Shown: in pieces, positions 34,424 to 41,701 of the stretch
How the letters are laid out: the number at the start of each line of letters is the position of its first letter
How positions within the stretch are numbered: the first letter of the stretch is position 1
DNA from: Paludibacteraceae bacterium
GTDB taxonomy: Bacteria; Bacteroidota; Bacteroidia; Bacteroidales; Paludibacteraceae
Assembly: GCA_016302585.1 (NCBI GenBank)
Contig: JAEDNI010000002.1
Location: 1 to 64,000 of the forward strand
Reading direction: 5' to 3'
Length of the DNA: 64,000 nt
The notes under the pieces: model-generated
The model's input: only the letters and a program-made list of their open reading frames with translations
Told to the model about the DNA's origin: nothing
Databases searched by the model: none
Translations under genes and position numbers: made by a program

Positions 34424-34954
34424 ATGGATAATCAAAAGTATGAAAGTATCGTGAACCGCATCCTCAATCTACAGAAACTCGTAGAGCAAGGAGTAGGAGG
34501 AGAAGCGGAGAATGCACGCAGAGCTATCGAGACCATCGTAAACCGATATGGTCTGTCTCTCGACGAAATCCTTGCGGACGAAAAGCCGGAGGTTTACTGG
34601 TGGCGATATAAGACCGCTCGTGAGAAAGAATTGTTACTGCAATGTCTCGGAGTTGTAGTTGATTCGTGGCAACCTACATCCTATACGAAAGGTAGCGGCA
34701 CGTTCGGAGCCAAGCTGACAAAGTTGCAATATGCCGAGTTGAGTTCAATGTACGATTGGCATCGCGCTAACATGGAGCATGAGTACAAGGAGATGATAAG
34801 CAATTTCTTCTCGGCATACGCTCATAAGCACATGCTGTTCCCGGCTACCGAGCAAGAGAATGATGATAAGAGTCCTGTCAACTGGGAGAAGATTAAGCGC
34901 ATGCTTGCAATGCGGGAAGCTATGTCCGATAAAACGTACCGCAAGCAATTATAG
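34424..34954 (+). CDS. DUF2786-like protein
   Basis: 176 residues. The N-terminal NRILNLQKLVEQGVGGEAEN and AIETIVNRYGLSLDEIL match DUF2786, followed by a helical C-terminal region with HRANMEHEYKEM. Family function is unknown. It ends at TAG. Confidence 0.6.
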   Translation: MDNQKYESIVNRILNLQKLVEQGVGGEAENARRAIETIVNRYGLSLDEILADEKPEVYWWRYKTAREKELLLQCLGVVVDSWQPTSYTKGSGTFGAKLTKLQYAELSSMYDWHRANMEHEYKEMISNFFSAYAHKHMLFPATEQENDDKSPVNWEKIKRMLAMREAMSDKTYRKQL

Positions 34955-34965
34955 GAGGGCAAGAA

Positions 34966-35127
34966 ATGAATGTAAGATTTATGTTGTATCTGTTAGCCGT
35001 ACTGCTGTTCATGCCGATAATCGGGCTGATCCGTCTCGGGAACAAGGTAATCCAGTTCGCAGCGGACTCCATTTGCGAAACGCTCGATATAGTCTATGAC
35101 TGGGCAATCGAAACGTATAACCATTAA
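34966..35127 (+). CDS. Small membrane protein (53 aa)
   Basis: A 53-codon frame with one N-terminal hydrophobic helix (about 4-24, MLYLLAVLLFMPIIGLI) and a polar tail. It starts 11 bp after the previous stop, which contains GGAGGG, one of the few Shine-Dalgarno-like stretches here. Confidence 0.55.
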   Translation: MNVRFMLYLLAVLLFMPIIGLIRLGNKVIQFAADSICETLDIVYDWAIETYNH

Positions 35128-35138
35128 AGAATATGAGT

Positions 35139-35417
35139 ATGACAAAAGAAGAATTGAAACAGATGGCTGACAGGCTGCATGAGCAGTTCGAGCCGATGAC
35201 AACCGATGAAGTGGTGGCAGTAATGAACTACGCGCTTGGCGGTAAGCATACCGAAGCACATCTGCGGCTACTATGGAACCTTGCCGTCGAAGTCAAGGCA
35301 GAGAAAATGGTCATCCAGTATAACAAGGAGACTAAAAAGATCGAGTGTGAACTGTTTGCGCCAAAAGGCGGTATGTTAGACCTACGTGCACCTGAAATAA
35401 AGGAGGAAAAGCAATGA
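35139..35417 (+). CDS. Hypothetical protein
   Basis: 92 residues from ATG 35139 (an ATG two codons upstream is equally possible). Helical N-terminus, beta C-terminus. ATGA overlap with the next gene. Not recognised. Confidence 0.55.
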   Translation: MTKEELKQMADRLHEQFEPMTTDEVVAVMNYALGGKHTEAHLRLLWNLAVEVKAEKMVIQYNKETKKIECELFAPKGGMLDLRAPEIKEEKQ

Positions 35418-35710
35418 CCATCCATAATGCCAAGAAACGGATGCCGAAAGGCAGATATGTGTACCTTCTGTACTCAGTTGAGGGACATGACGAGACAATC
35501 GTTCGTGGACCAGTTAAGTTCAATCAGAGCAGACCGCCTATCATGGGAGATATGTGTATGAGAGGAGAGGAACACTTCATCCCTCTCGGATATGTTTACG
35601 CAGAAGAGATGATGGCTATGCTGTGGTCGCACTCCGATGCGAGCATAGACAGCCTCAAGGAGATAGGCAAGTTTCAAGCAATATGGTATAAACCGAAGGA
35701 GGAGCAATGA
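35414..35710 (+). CDS. Hypothetical protein
   Basis: 98 residues, basic start (KKRMPKGRYVYLLYSVEGHD), likely beta-rich. Coupled by ATGA overlaps on both sides. Not recognised. Confidence 0.55.
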   Translation: MTIHNAKKRMPKGRYVYLLYSVEGHDETIVRGPVKFNQSRPPIMGDMCMRGEEHFIPLGYVYAEEMMAMLWSHSDASIDSLKEIGKFQAIWYKPKEEQ

Positions 35711-35871
35711 ACTCGATATGGTTTGTCGTGATAGTGCTGGTCGGAATAGCCGCATATATTGCAACAGTGTACGCCATCATGTCGGCGATATTCCGGCTAA
35801 AAGCGTGGCTCACGGAACGTAAGAATAACCAATTAAAGAAAGGAGATAGCAATGCAAAAAATCATGTTTAA
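35707..35871 (+). CDS. Small membrane protein (54 aa)
   Basis: A 54-codon frame with one hydrophobic segment (about 4-28, WFVVIVLVGIAAYIATVYAI) and a basic tail. It overlaps the previous gene by 4 bp and the ASCH-domain gene by 20 bp. Confidence 0.5.
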   Translation: MNSIWFVVIVLVGIAAYIATVYAIMSAIFRLKAWLTERKNNQLKKGDSNAKNHV

Positions 35872-36436
35872 CGAACAGTTCGGCTTGCAGCAAGCCACGT
35901 TCGACGGAACAAAGACTATGACACGGAGAACCGTGCCGGATAAAACAATGAAGGATGCTCTGGCGTATCAGAGCCACCACATAGACGACGAAAAAGCCTA
36001 TGTGCGGTACATCCTCGACCATTCTCAGTATAAGGTTGGCGAGATAGTAGCCATCGCGCAACGGTATAGCCAGTTGGAAAAAGAGATCGAGCGTGAAGGT
36101 CTGCCACTCAATGTACAGGAGTGGGTATATAAGCACAAAGGCTATCATAATAAGATGTATGTCAGAGCCGAGGATATGCCACGTAAAATCAAGATAACCG
36201 ACCTCAAGGTTGAGGGCCTGGCAGGTATCTCGGATGAGGATTGCTTGAAGGAAGGCATCTATGAACTGAAACTTTGCGAGAGTGAAGACTGTGTATATAC
36301 GTTCCAAGGAGACCGCTGTGGTATGTGGAAAACTCCATACCTCGCATATAGGGAACTGATCGACCGTCTGAACCGTCGAGGGTATTTCGAGAGCAATCCC
36401 ATGGTGTATGCTTATACGTATGAATTAGTTGACTGA
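35852..36436 (+). CDS. ASCH/PUA-like domain protein
   Basis: 194 residues. The pattern TFDGTKTMTRR near the N-terminus, YKVGEIVAIAQRY, IKITDLKVEGLAGISDEDCLKEGI and the final NPMVYAYTYEL match the ASCH-like domains of phage proteins (DGRKTQTRR...VGDI...EGI...NPWVW pattern). Such domains bind RNA or modified nucleic acids. It could sense or process RNA or a base modification. Confidence 0.75.
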   Translation: MQKIMFNEQFGLQQATFDGTKTMTRRTVPDKTMKDALAYQSHHIDDEKAYVRYILDHSQYKVGEIVAIAQRYSQLEKEIEREGLPLNVQEWVYKHKGYHNKMYVRAEDMPRKIKITDLKVEGLAGISDEDCLKEGIYELKLCESEDCVYTFQGDRCGMWKTPYLAYRELIDRLNRRGYFESNPMVYAYTYELVD

Positions 36437-36454
36437 AACCATAAAAACTGAATT

Positions 36455-36805
36455 ATGCACATTATCAATCGAAACGGAAAGACAGTGATGGTGAACGGAG
36501 GAACGATGACCATCACGAACGGAAAAATCCTTATTGACGGAAAGCCCCTCAGTGAACTGGAGTCTGTGGACGTGAATGAGAAAGTAATTAACATCACAAT
36601 CCAAGGCAACGTAGAGCGTCTGGATGTGGACTACTGCAAGCAGATAACCATCAACGGCGACTGCAAGCGTGTCAAAACGCAGAATGGCGATATCGACATC
36701 TCCGGCGATGTGGATGGCGATGTTCACACCAGTATGGGTAGTATCACCTGCGGCAATGTCAATGGCGATGTTCATACGAGTATGGGTAACATAAACAGGA
36801 GGTAG
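36455..36805 (+). CDS. Repetitive beta-solenoid-like protein
   Basis: This 116-residue protein is built of short beta repeats (VMVNGGTMTITNGKILIDG; DGDVHTSMGSI and NGDVHTSMGNI near the C-terminus), suggesting a small beta-solenoid. The leader CATAAAAACTGAATT precedes its ATG. It ends in TAG and the next gene is in the same frame two codons later. Confidence 0.6.
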   Translation: MHIINRNGKTVMVNGGTMTITNGKILIDGKPLSELESVDVNEKVINITIQGNVERLDVDYCKQITINGDCKRVKTQNGDIDISGDVDGDVHTSMGSITCGNVNGDVHTSMGNINRR

Positions 36806-36808
36806 AGT

Positions 36809-37543
36809 ATGTTAGTTGATATTCCACAAGAGGACTATGAGTTCTTGAAAGGGTTGCAGCATGAGCTGCTAAACCAGACTGACGATGGGCAGGCTGACCC
36901 TATCTTTTGGGGAGTGATGGAACGTATAGAATTTGCCGCTCCTGAAGATTGTGGCGAACCGCAAATCTATTTAGGAGACGGATATTATGATACAATCGAA
37001 AGTGTTGTCGCTCTTATCAATGATCAGATTGAGGATGAGTATAAAGAAGAATGGGAGGCGGTTGATAAGATGGACTACAACGAAGTAGCGGAGTTCCATC
37101 GCGAAAGAATGGGCAATGAAGAAACAAGAGTAGTGTATATAAAAGAGATGGATGTGTTAAGTAAGAATACGGGTGCTTTCCTTACTAAGCGTGCTTGCAG
37201 GGAGTACATAGATAAGTATGGCTATAACCACTCCAAACCTCGCACCTTTGCTATGACTGCTTACCGCAACTTTGAGTACGATCATCTATTGAAGATAATC
37301 AAGTCCATCGGCGAAAGTCCGTGGATCGACGCAAAGAAGCACAAGCCGGATGCAGTAGAGCAGAAAGAGTTCGGCGCACGGAAACTGTCAAGGCAAGTCC
37401 TCGCTGTGTATGACGATGGCAAGTGTCACGTAGAGATGTACGACCATGACTGCGATTGCTGGAGGTGGGCTAACGGCTACGGCCAGATGCACGAACCGAA
37501 GATGTGGCGATACATTGATATTCCGGAAGGAGGTACGAAATGA
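36809..37543 (+). CDS. DUF551-like C-terminal protein
   Basis: 244 residues. The N-terminal ~165 residues are acidic and unassigned; the C-terminal part (SPWIDAKKHKPD...VLAVYDDGKCHVEMYD...WRYIDIPEG) follows the DUF551 pattern of phage proteins. The function of DUF551 is unknown. Confidence 0.65.
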   Translation: MLVDIPQEDYEFLKGLQHELLNQTDDGQADPIFWGVMERIEFAAPEDCGEPQIYLGDGYYDTIESVVALINDQIEDEYKEEWEAVDKMDYNEVAEFHRERMGNEETRVVYIKEMDVLSKNTGAFLTKRACREYIDKYGYNHSKPRTFAMTAYRNFEYDHLLKIIKSIGESPWIDAKKHKPDAVEQKEFGARKLSRQVLAVYDDGKCHVEMYDHDCDCWRWANGYGQMHEPKMWRYIDIPEGGTK

Positions 37544-37689
37544 CTTGTGCTATATGCCAACACTATCCGGATTGTGAGATGGCTAAATTGCGTCTCGGTT
37601 TTTGCGCCTCATTGCTCGGCTATCTTCATTGTCTAACCATTCCAAAGAAGGAGGAAGATCATGCTAACAAGAGTACTGAAAGATTATAA
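37540..37689 (+). CDS. Small Cys-rich protein (49 aa)
   Basis: A 49-codon frame with CAICQHYPDC at the start and two later Cys, possibly a zinc finger. ATGA overlap with the upstream gene and a 29-bp overlap with the next. Confidence 0.45.
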   Translation: MTCAICQHYPDCEMAKLRLGFCASLLGYLHCLTIPKKEEDHANKSTERL

Positions 37690-37852
37690 CGCCCTTCCGT
37701 TTAGCCCTCCGTACAGCCTCGGATATATCGTCCAAATAGAAGTAGGTCTTATTTTTGAACGATGGAAAAGCGTGGTAATAATGGACGATCCGGAGAAAGC
37801 AATAGAAAGAGCGAAACTATTGGGAACCTACATCGGTATGTTTACTTATTAA
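37661..37852 (+). CDS. Hypothetical protein
   Basis: 63 residues, short alpha/beta protein (SLGYIVQIEVGLIFERWKS). Not recognised. Confidence 0.5.
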   Translation: MLTRVLKDYNALPFSPPYSLGYIVQIEVGLIFERWKSVVIMDDPEKAIERAKLLGTYIGMFTY

Positions 37853-37870
37853 ACGAAAGGAGAAAAAGTT

Positions 37871-38326
37871 ATGAATGGAAAAGATCTTCACTTTAGTAAA
37901 AGAAAGATGAGAAAATTTCGATATAATTGTCAGCGCTATCTCGGTAGCCGGAAACGGACGTACATATCCAAGAGCGAGCTTGTGGATATTATAGAAAAAG
38001 TATTCTATCCTTGCGGACTGATATTGCCGAGTAACCATTACCTAAAGAAGACGCACCGGCAGTTGATGAGCCTCATCTTCAATACGGCAAACATGATAAA
38101 GAAGCACCGCGAAGAAGCGTCTATCTGGGATGCAAAGTTGCTGGAGGAAATGTTTATACCTATATCCATGCCGGTTGGATTTGCCGGGCCTGCCATTGAG
38201 GACTTGGAACGATGTTTTTCTGTAGCAGTTCCAGATTGCGGAGATCATGAATTTGGAATCCCTGTACCGGACTGCGGAGATAGAAACGGAGTAGTAATTA
38301 ACAACGGCGGTTTCACGCCTATATAA
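37871..38326 (+). CDS. Hypothetical basic protein
   Basis: 151 residues, N-terminus very basic (KRKMRKFRYNCQRYLGSRKR), with a two-fold VPDCGD repeat near the C-terminus. Not recognised. Confidence 0.55.
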   Translation: MNGKDLHFSKRKMRKFRYNCQRYLGSRKRTYISKSELVDIIEKVFYPCGLILPSNHYLKKTHRQLMSLIFNTANMIKKHREEASIWDAKLLEEMFIPISMPVGFAGPAIEDLERCFSVAVPDCGDHEFGIPVPDCGDRNGVVINNGGFTPI

Positions 38327-38334
38327 GAAAGGTT

Positions 38335-38475
38335 ATGGAATTAGTGATTCATAGTCGGTCGTATGGCAAGACCGCAAAAATGCAAGATGCCATAGAGGAG
38401 GCATTGAAACAAGGAAAGAAAGTTTGTTTTGTAACCACTAAAGGAGGAATACGTATATGCCAAGTAAAAGACTGA
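38335..38475 (+). CDS. Small protein (46 aa)
   Basis: A 46-codon frame (MELVIHSRSYGKTAKMQDAI) resembling the beginning of a P-loop fold (SRSYGKT) but ending before a full domain. It overlaps the HNH gene by 19 bp. It may be a truncated remnant. Confidence 0.4.
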   Translation: MELVIHSRSYGKTAKMQDAIEEALKQGKKVCFVTTKGGIRICQVKD

Positions 38476-38978
38476 CAAAAGCAGAGCGGATGCGTATCTA
38501 TAATATGTACGGAGGGCGATGCGCATACTGCGGAAAGGAGATAACCTATCGGGAAATGCAGGTTGACCACGTGAAGCCCGTCTTCCGAGGGTGGGACGAG
38601 CATCTGAAACAGCATCTTCCGGATGGGCACCTCGGAACGGATGAGGTATCAAACTACCATCCATCCTGCAGGCCGTGTAACTTCCGCAAGAGCACATCCG
38701 ACATAGAGGGTCTCCGTGGCGCTATCGAGCATGGCATCACTTGCCTCAAAAGAGATTTTACGTATAGAATGATGCTCCGTTACGGGTTGGTGGAGGAAAC
38801 ACCGAAACGAGTGCTGTTCCACTTTGAGCAAGTCCAACTCGGTATAGCTGATATGCCGGAGCAGCAGAAACGGCAGTTGATTGACAAACTCTTCGCCGAT
38901 GCAGAGAATATAGCTGAGGCTTTGAGTGATACGAAGATTCAGAATATATTGTATAACCAATTAAAGTTATCGCTATGA
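38457..38978 (+). CDS. HNH endonuclease
   Basis: 173 residues. CAYCGKEI (first zinc pair), MQVDHVKPV (the His-Asn-His core with DH), NYHPSCRPCNFRKS (second zinc pair and final His) form a complete HNH motif at about 20-80. The rest is helical. It is remote from terminase, so it may be a homing or defence nuclease rather than a packaging nuclease. Confidence 0.85.
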   Translation: MPSKRLTKAERMRIYNMYGGRCAYCGKEITYREMQVDHVKPVFRGWDEHLKQHLPDGHLGTDEVSNYHPSCRPCNFRKSTSDIEGLRGAIEHGITCLKRDFTYRMMLRYGLVEETPKRVLFHFEQVQLGIADMPEQQKRQLIDKLFADAENIAEALSDTKIQNILYNQLKLSL

Positions 38979-39160
38979 GTAACAAATCAGCAGAGGTGAT
39001 ATGCGCAGTACTCATGGTACTGCTGGCTATAGCAATCATAGCAGCAGCGGTGTTCCTGTCTGTACACACCGAGAATTATAAGTGGATGTGGCTGCTTGTG
39101 ATTATTCCATTCATCCAAATCCACGTTGAATCAGACGACGATAAAAAGAAAGGAGAATAA
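38975..39160 (+). CDS. Small membrane protein
   Basis: 61 residues with two hydrophobic helices (about 8-27 and 34-50) and an acidic-basic tail. ATGA overlap with the HNH gene. Not recognised. Confidence 0.55.
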   Translation: MSNKSAEVICAVLMVLLAIAIIAAAVFLSVHTENYKWMWLLVIIPFIQIHVESDDDKKKGE

Positions 39161-39161
39161 T

Positions 39162-39443
39162 ATGAGTGAAAACAATTCATCGGCTGCAAGTTCAGCCATC
39201 GGTCTTCTGACCTTGTTAACAGTAGTGTTCGTGGTCCTTAAACTATGCCATGTCATCGACTGGTCATGGTGGTGGGTTCTATCTCCAATTTGGATTGAGA
39301 TAGTATTAGAACTAATCTTCTTGATCGTAGTAATCATCGTTAAGTATCACGCTCTGAAGCATAGCCGTGAGCGTTTCATAAATCACATGGAGCAGCTAAA
39401 ACAAGAGCGTAATGCCATCATCGAAAAACAGAAAAAGTTATGA
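39162..39443 (+). CDS. Small membrane protein
   Basis: 93 residues from ATG 39162. Two hydrophobic segments (about 12-30 and 40-60) and a charged C-terminal helix. ATGA overlap with the radical-SAM gene. Not recognised. Confidence 0.55.
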   Translation: MSENNSSAASSAIGLLTLLTVVFVVLKLCHVIDWSWWWVLSPIWIEIVLELIFLIVVIIVKYHALKHSRERFINHMEQLKQERNAIIEKQKKL

Positions 39444-40324
39444 GTAAAGAAATCAAAGGAAAGGCGATCTATTCGCCCAAAGGAAAGGCAGGCGAGTATG
39501 CCAAGTATGCCTGCAACTTTTACGTAGGGTGCAGTAACGATTGTTCGTACTGCTACTGCAAACACGGTCTGCTCGGGCACGCTATGGGTGCGCCTGTTGC
39601 CACCCTCAAGAAATGCTTCAAGGATGAACAGGATGCCATCGCAGAGTTTTGCAAGGAACTTGTGTCTAATTTGAAGGAACTCAAGCAGCATGGTCTTTTC
39701 TTCACATTCACATCCGATCCTTGGCTCCCAGAAACGAAGTCTCTAACCATCGATGCAGTATCGTTTGCTATCTCATGGAAGATTCCGTGCCAGATACTCA
39801 CCAAGCGCGCTGACTTTCTTCGGGACATTCCGGAGTCGTGGTTGCAGTACAAATCATACATCGCTTTCGGTTTCACCCTCACGGGGCACGATGAGTTGGA
39901 ACCAGGAGCCAGTACCAATGCCGAGCGTATCGAGGCAATGAAGAAACTGCATGAGATTGGCTTCAAAACATTTGCGTCCATCGAGCCGGTCATATCGCTG
40001 CCGGAGAGTTCGCAGATGATCGTACAGACACTCGGCTTCTGTGATCTCTACAAGATCGGCCTGCTGACAGGAAAGAGGGAGTACTGCAAATCCGATGTTG
40101 TGCAGTTTGTCCTCATGACAAGTCAGACGCTTGCTATGTACCGGGCTGACGCGGCCAATACCTGCAAACCGCATGTCTATTGGAAGGACAGCGTCTTTGA
40201 CTACATCGGCTACACACGCAAGGAACTCGACGAAGCAAGCGTTCTGTTCAAAGGTATGTTAGTCAATGCCGATTACAACATCTTCCAAGCCGATCCAAGC
40301 CCGGCAAAGAAGAAAAACAAATAA
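39440..40324 (+). CDS. Radical SAM protein, SPL-like
   Basis: 294 residues with the iron-sulphur motif CSNDCSYC (CxxxCxxC) in NFYVGCSNDCSYCYCKHG, and FTSDPW plus EPVI segments typical of the spore-photoproduct-lyase-like radical SAM group. It probably binds a 4Fe-4S cluster and SAM; the substrate may be DNA or a protein. It is the last gene of the R5 operon, directly before the capsid promoter. Confidence 0.82.
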   Translation: MSKEIKGKAIYSPKGKAGEYAKYACNFYVGCSNDCSYCYCKHGLLGHAMGAPVATLKKCFKDEQDAIAEFCKELVSNLKELKQHGLFFTFTSDPWLPETKSLTIDAVSFAISWKIPCQILTKRADFLRDIPESWLQYKSYIAFGFTLTGHDELEPGASTNAERIEAMKKLHEIGFKTFASIEPVISLPESSQMIVQTLGFCDLYKIGLLTGKREYCKSDVVQFVLMTSQTLAMYRADAANTCKPHVYWKDSVFDYIGYTRKELDEASVLFKGMLVNADYNIFQADPSPAKKKNK

Positions 40325-40373
40325 ATCCTCATGCTGTGACAGCACGGGCGTAAACTCTTTTTTTTAATGGTGG

Positions 40374-40410
40374 GATAGGGTAGCAAAATCGCTTGCTATC
40401 CTATCTTTTT
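40374..40410 (+). terminator. Intrinsic terminator
   Basis: GATAGGGTAGCAA (40374-40386) pairs with TTGCTATCCTATC (40393-40405) with one G-U pair, followed by TTTTT. It isolates the R5 operon from the capsid operon. The 40325-40576 gap holds this, the promoter at 40450 and the operator at 40550. Confidence 0.85.
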
Positions 40411-40449
40411 CGTAAAAAATGAAGAAATATGAATTTTTTTTGTAAAAAG

Positions 40450-40482
40450 TGTTTGATATTCAAACATTTTTTTGTATCTTTG
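40450..40482 (+). promoter_or_regulatory. Late-type promoter with palindromic operator (capsid)
   Basis: The palindrome TGTTTGATATTCAAACA (40450-40466) contains the -33 TTTG (40452-40455); a 19-nt spacer leads to TATCTTTG (40475-40482). Same geometry as at 19961 and 58676. Confidence 0.85.
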
Positions 40483-40549
40483 CAGCCGAATTTGAAAATG
40501 GTCATTCCAGAAACCGAAAAACTCTGCTACAGTAACTACGCTGTAATAG

Positions 40550-40566
40550 TGTTTGAATATCAAACA
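40550..40566. promoter_or_regulatory. Second palindrome in capsid leader
   Basis: TGTTTGAATATCAAACA, perfect 7-bp arms around ATA, sits ~70 bp downstream of the promoter start and 11 bp before the scaffold start codon. With the copy at 40450 it brackets the leader, suggesting a looped or double-site control. A TACAG/CTGTA hairpin lies between them. Confidence 0.7.
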
Positions 40567-40576
40567 AAATAAACGT

Positions 40577-41266
40577 ATGAATTTAGTAGAACTGATTCTA
40601 AAAGTATTGAAAACCAAGGCGAAAGACTTGGGTTTCAACGAAGGCGAACTACAGAGTGTCGCAGCCGTATGCGCCGGCAATCTGACTGTTACCGAAGAAA
40701 CAGAGGAAACGGAGCGCGATGCCGCAATCAACGACATGGTTGATAAGGTTGCTATCCCACTCCTCAAATCGAGCCAATCTGTTGCAAGCCGTACTATCGC
40801 GGCATACAAGAAGGCTCATCCTGTAACCGATCGCACAAAGCCCGGAGAGGAAGACGAAGATGCTGACGACCCGAGCAAGAAGAAACCGGGTGCAGGAAAA
40901 GAGACGGACGAAATGCCGGCATGGGCAAAGGCGATGAAGGAGTCCATCGACAAACTCACCGAGGAGAACGCATCCCTGAAAGCAGAACGGGCAAGTACAA
41001 GTCGCAAGGAACGCCTTGTGGAACTGACCAAGGGTACCGGTCGCTTTGGTGAAAACATCGTGAAAGGATTCGACCGCATGACCTTCAAGGATGATGCGGA
41101 CTTCGATGCCTATTTCGATTCTGTCAAAACCGAGGTCGAAGGTTACAAGCAGGACCTTGCTAACCATGGTCTTGAGAGTCTCGGCAATCCCCCTGCCGTA
41201 GATCACAAAGACGACACGAAGAAATTGGACCAAAGTGTAATCGACCAGATGGGGGATATGGTCTAA
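40577..41266 (+). CDS. Capsid scaffold-like protein
   Basis: 229 residues from ATG 40577. Acidic and helical, with a Pro/Asp/Lys linker (about 85-110) and a coiled-coil region (LTEENASLKAERAS), as usual for phage scaffolds located just before the decoration and capsid genes. Assignment by position and composition. Confidence 0.65.
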   Translation: MNLVELILKVLKTKAKDLGFNEGELQSVAAVCAGNLTVTEETEETERDAAINDMVDKVAIPLLKSSQSVASRTIAAYKKAHPVTDRTKPGEEDEDADDPSKKKPGAGKETDEMPAWAKAMKESIDKLTEENASLKAERASTSRKERLVELTKGTGRFGENIVKGFDRMTFKDDADFDAYFDSVKTEVEGYKQDLANHGLESLGNPPAVDHKDDTKKLDQSVIDQMGDMV

Positions 41267-41280
41267 AATCGTAAACAGTC

Positions 41281-41682
41281 ATGGGTAAACAAGCTGTATT
41301 AAGCCACGAGCGTAAGACGATGGGCAACGGACTCGACTCTGTTGTTATCCGCCGTTATCTCTCTGGCATTATTGGCGGCACCACTCTGAACATGGACGGT
41401 TTTCCGCATGACGTGATCCATGCTGGTCACATCATCATCAAGGACACCGTGAATAACGAGTTCAAACCGATGCCGTTGAATGAGGCGGGCGACGCGTACG
41501 CGAGTCTTCCGTCTAATCACACCTACGCAGGTGTATGTATGCAGTCGGCAACCAAAGAGCAGCCGATTGTGGGTATTATGTATGCTGGCGAAGTCAACGA
41601 CCTTGCGTCTCCGTTCCCGGTAGATGCTATCAAGTCCTCTTTGGCTTCGGCTCTTCCGCAAATCGTGTTCATGCACGACTAA
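41281..41682 (+). CDS. Putative head decoration protein
   Basis: 133 residues, beta-rich, with HAGHIIIKDTVNNEFKPMPL and TYAGVCMQSATKEQPIVGI, which resembles lambda-D-like decoration proteins. It lies directly upstream of the capsid gene. Moderate confidence from position. Confidence 0.55.
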   Translation: MGKQAVLSHERKTMGNGLDSVVIRRYLSGIIGGTTLNMDGFPHDVIHAGHIIIKDTVNNEFKPMPLNEAGDAYASLPSNHTYAGVCMQSATKEQPIVGIMYAGEVNDLASPFPVDAIKSSLASALPQIVFMHD

Positions 41683-41701
41683 TCAAAGAAAGGAGTAAAT
41701 C

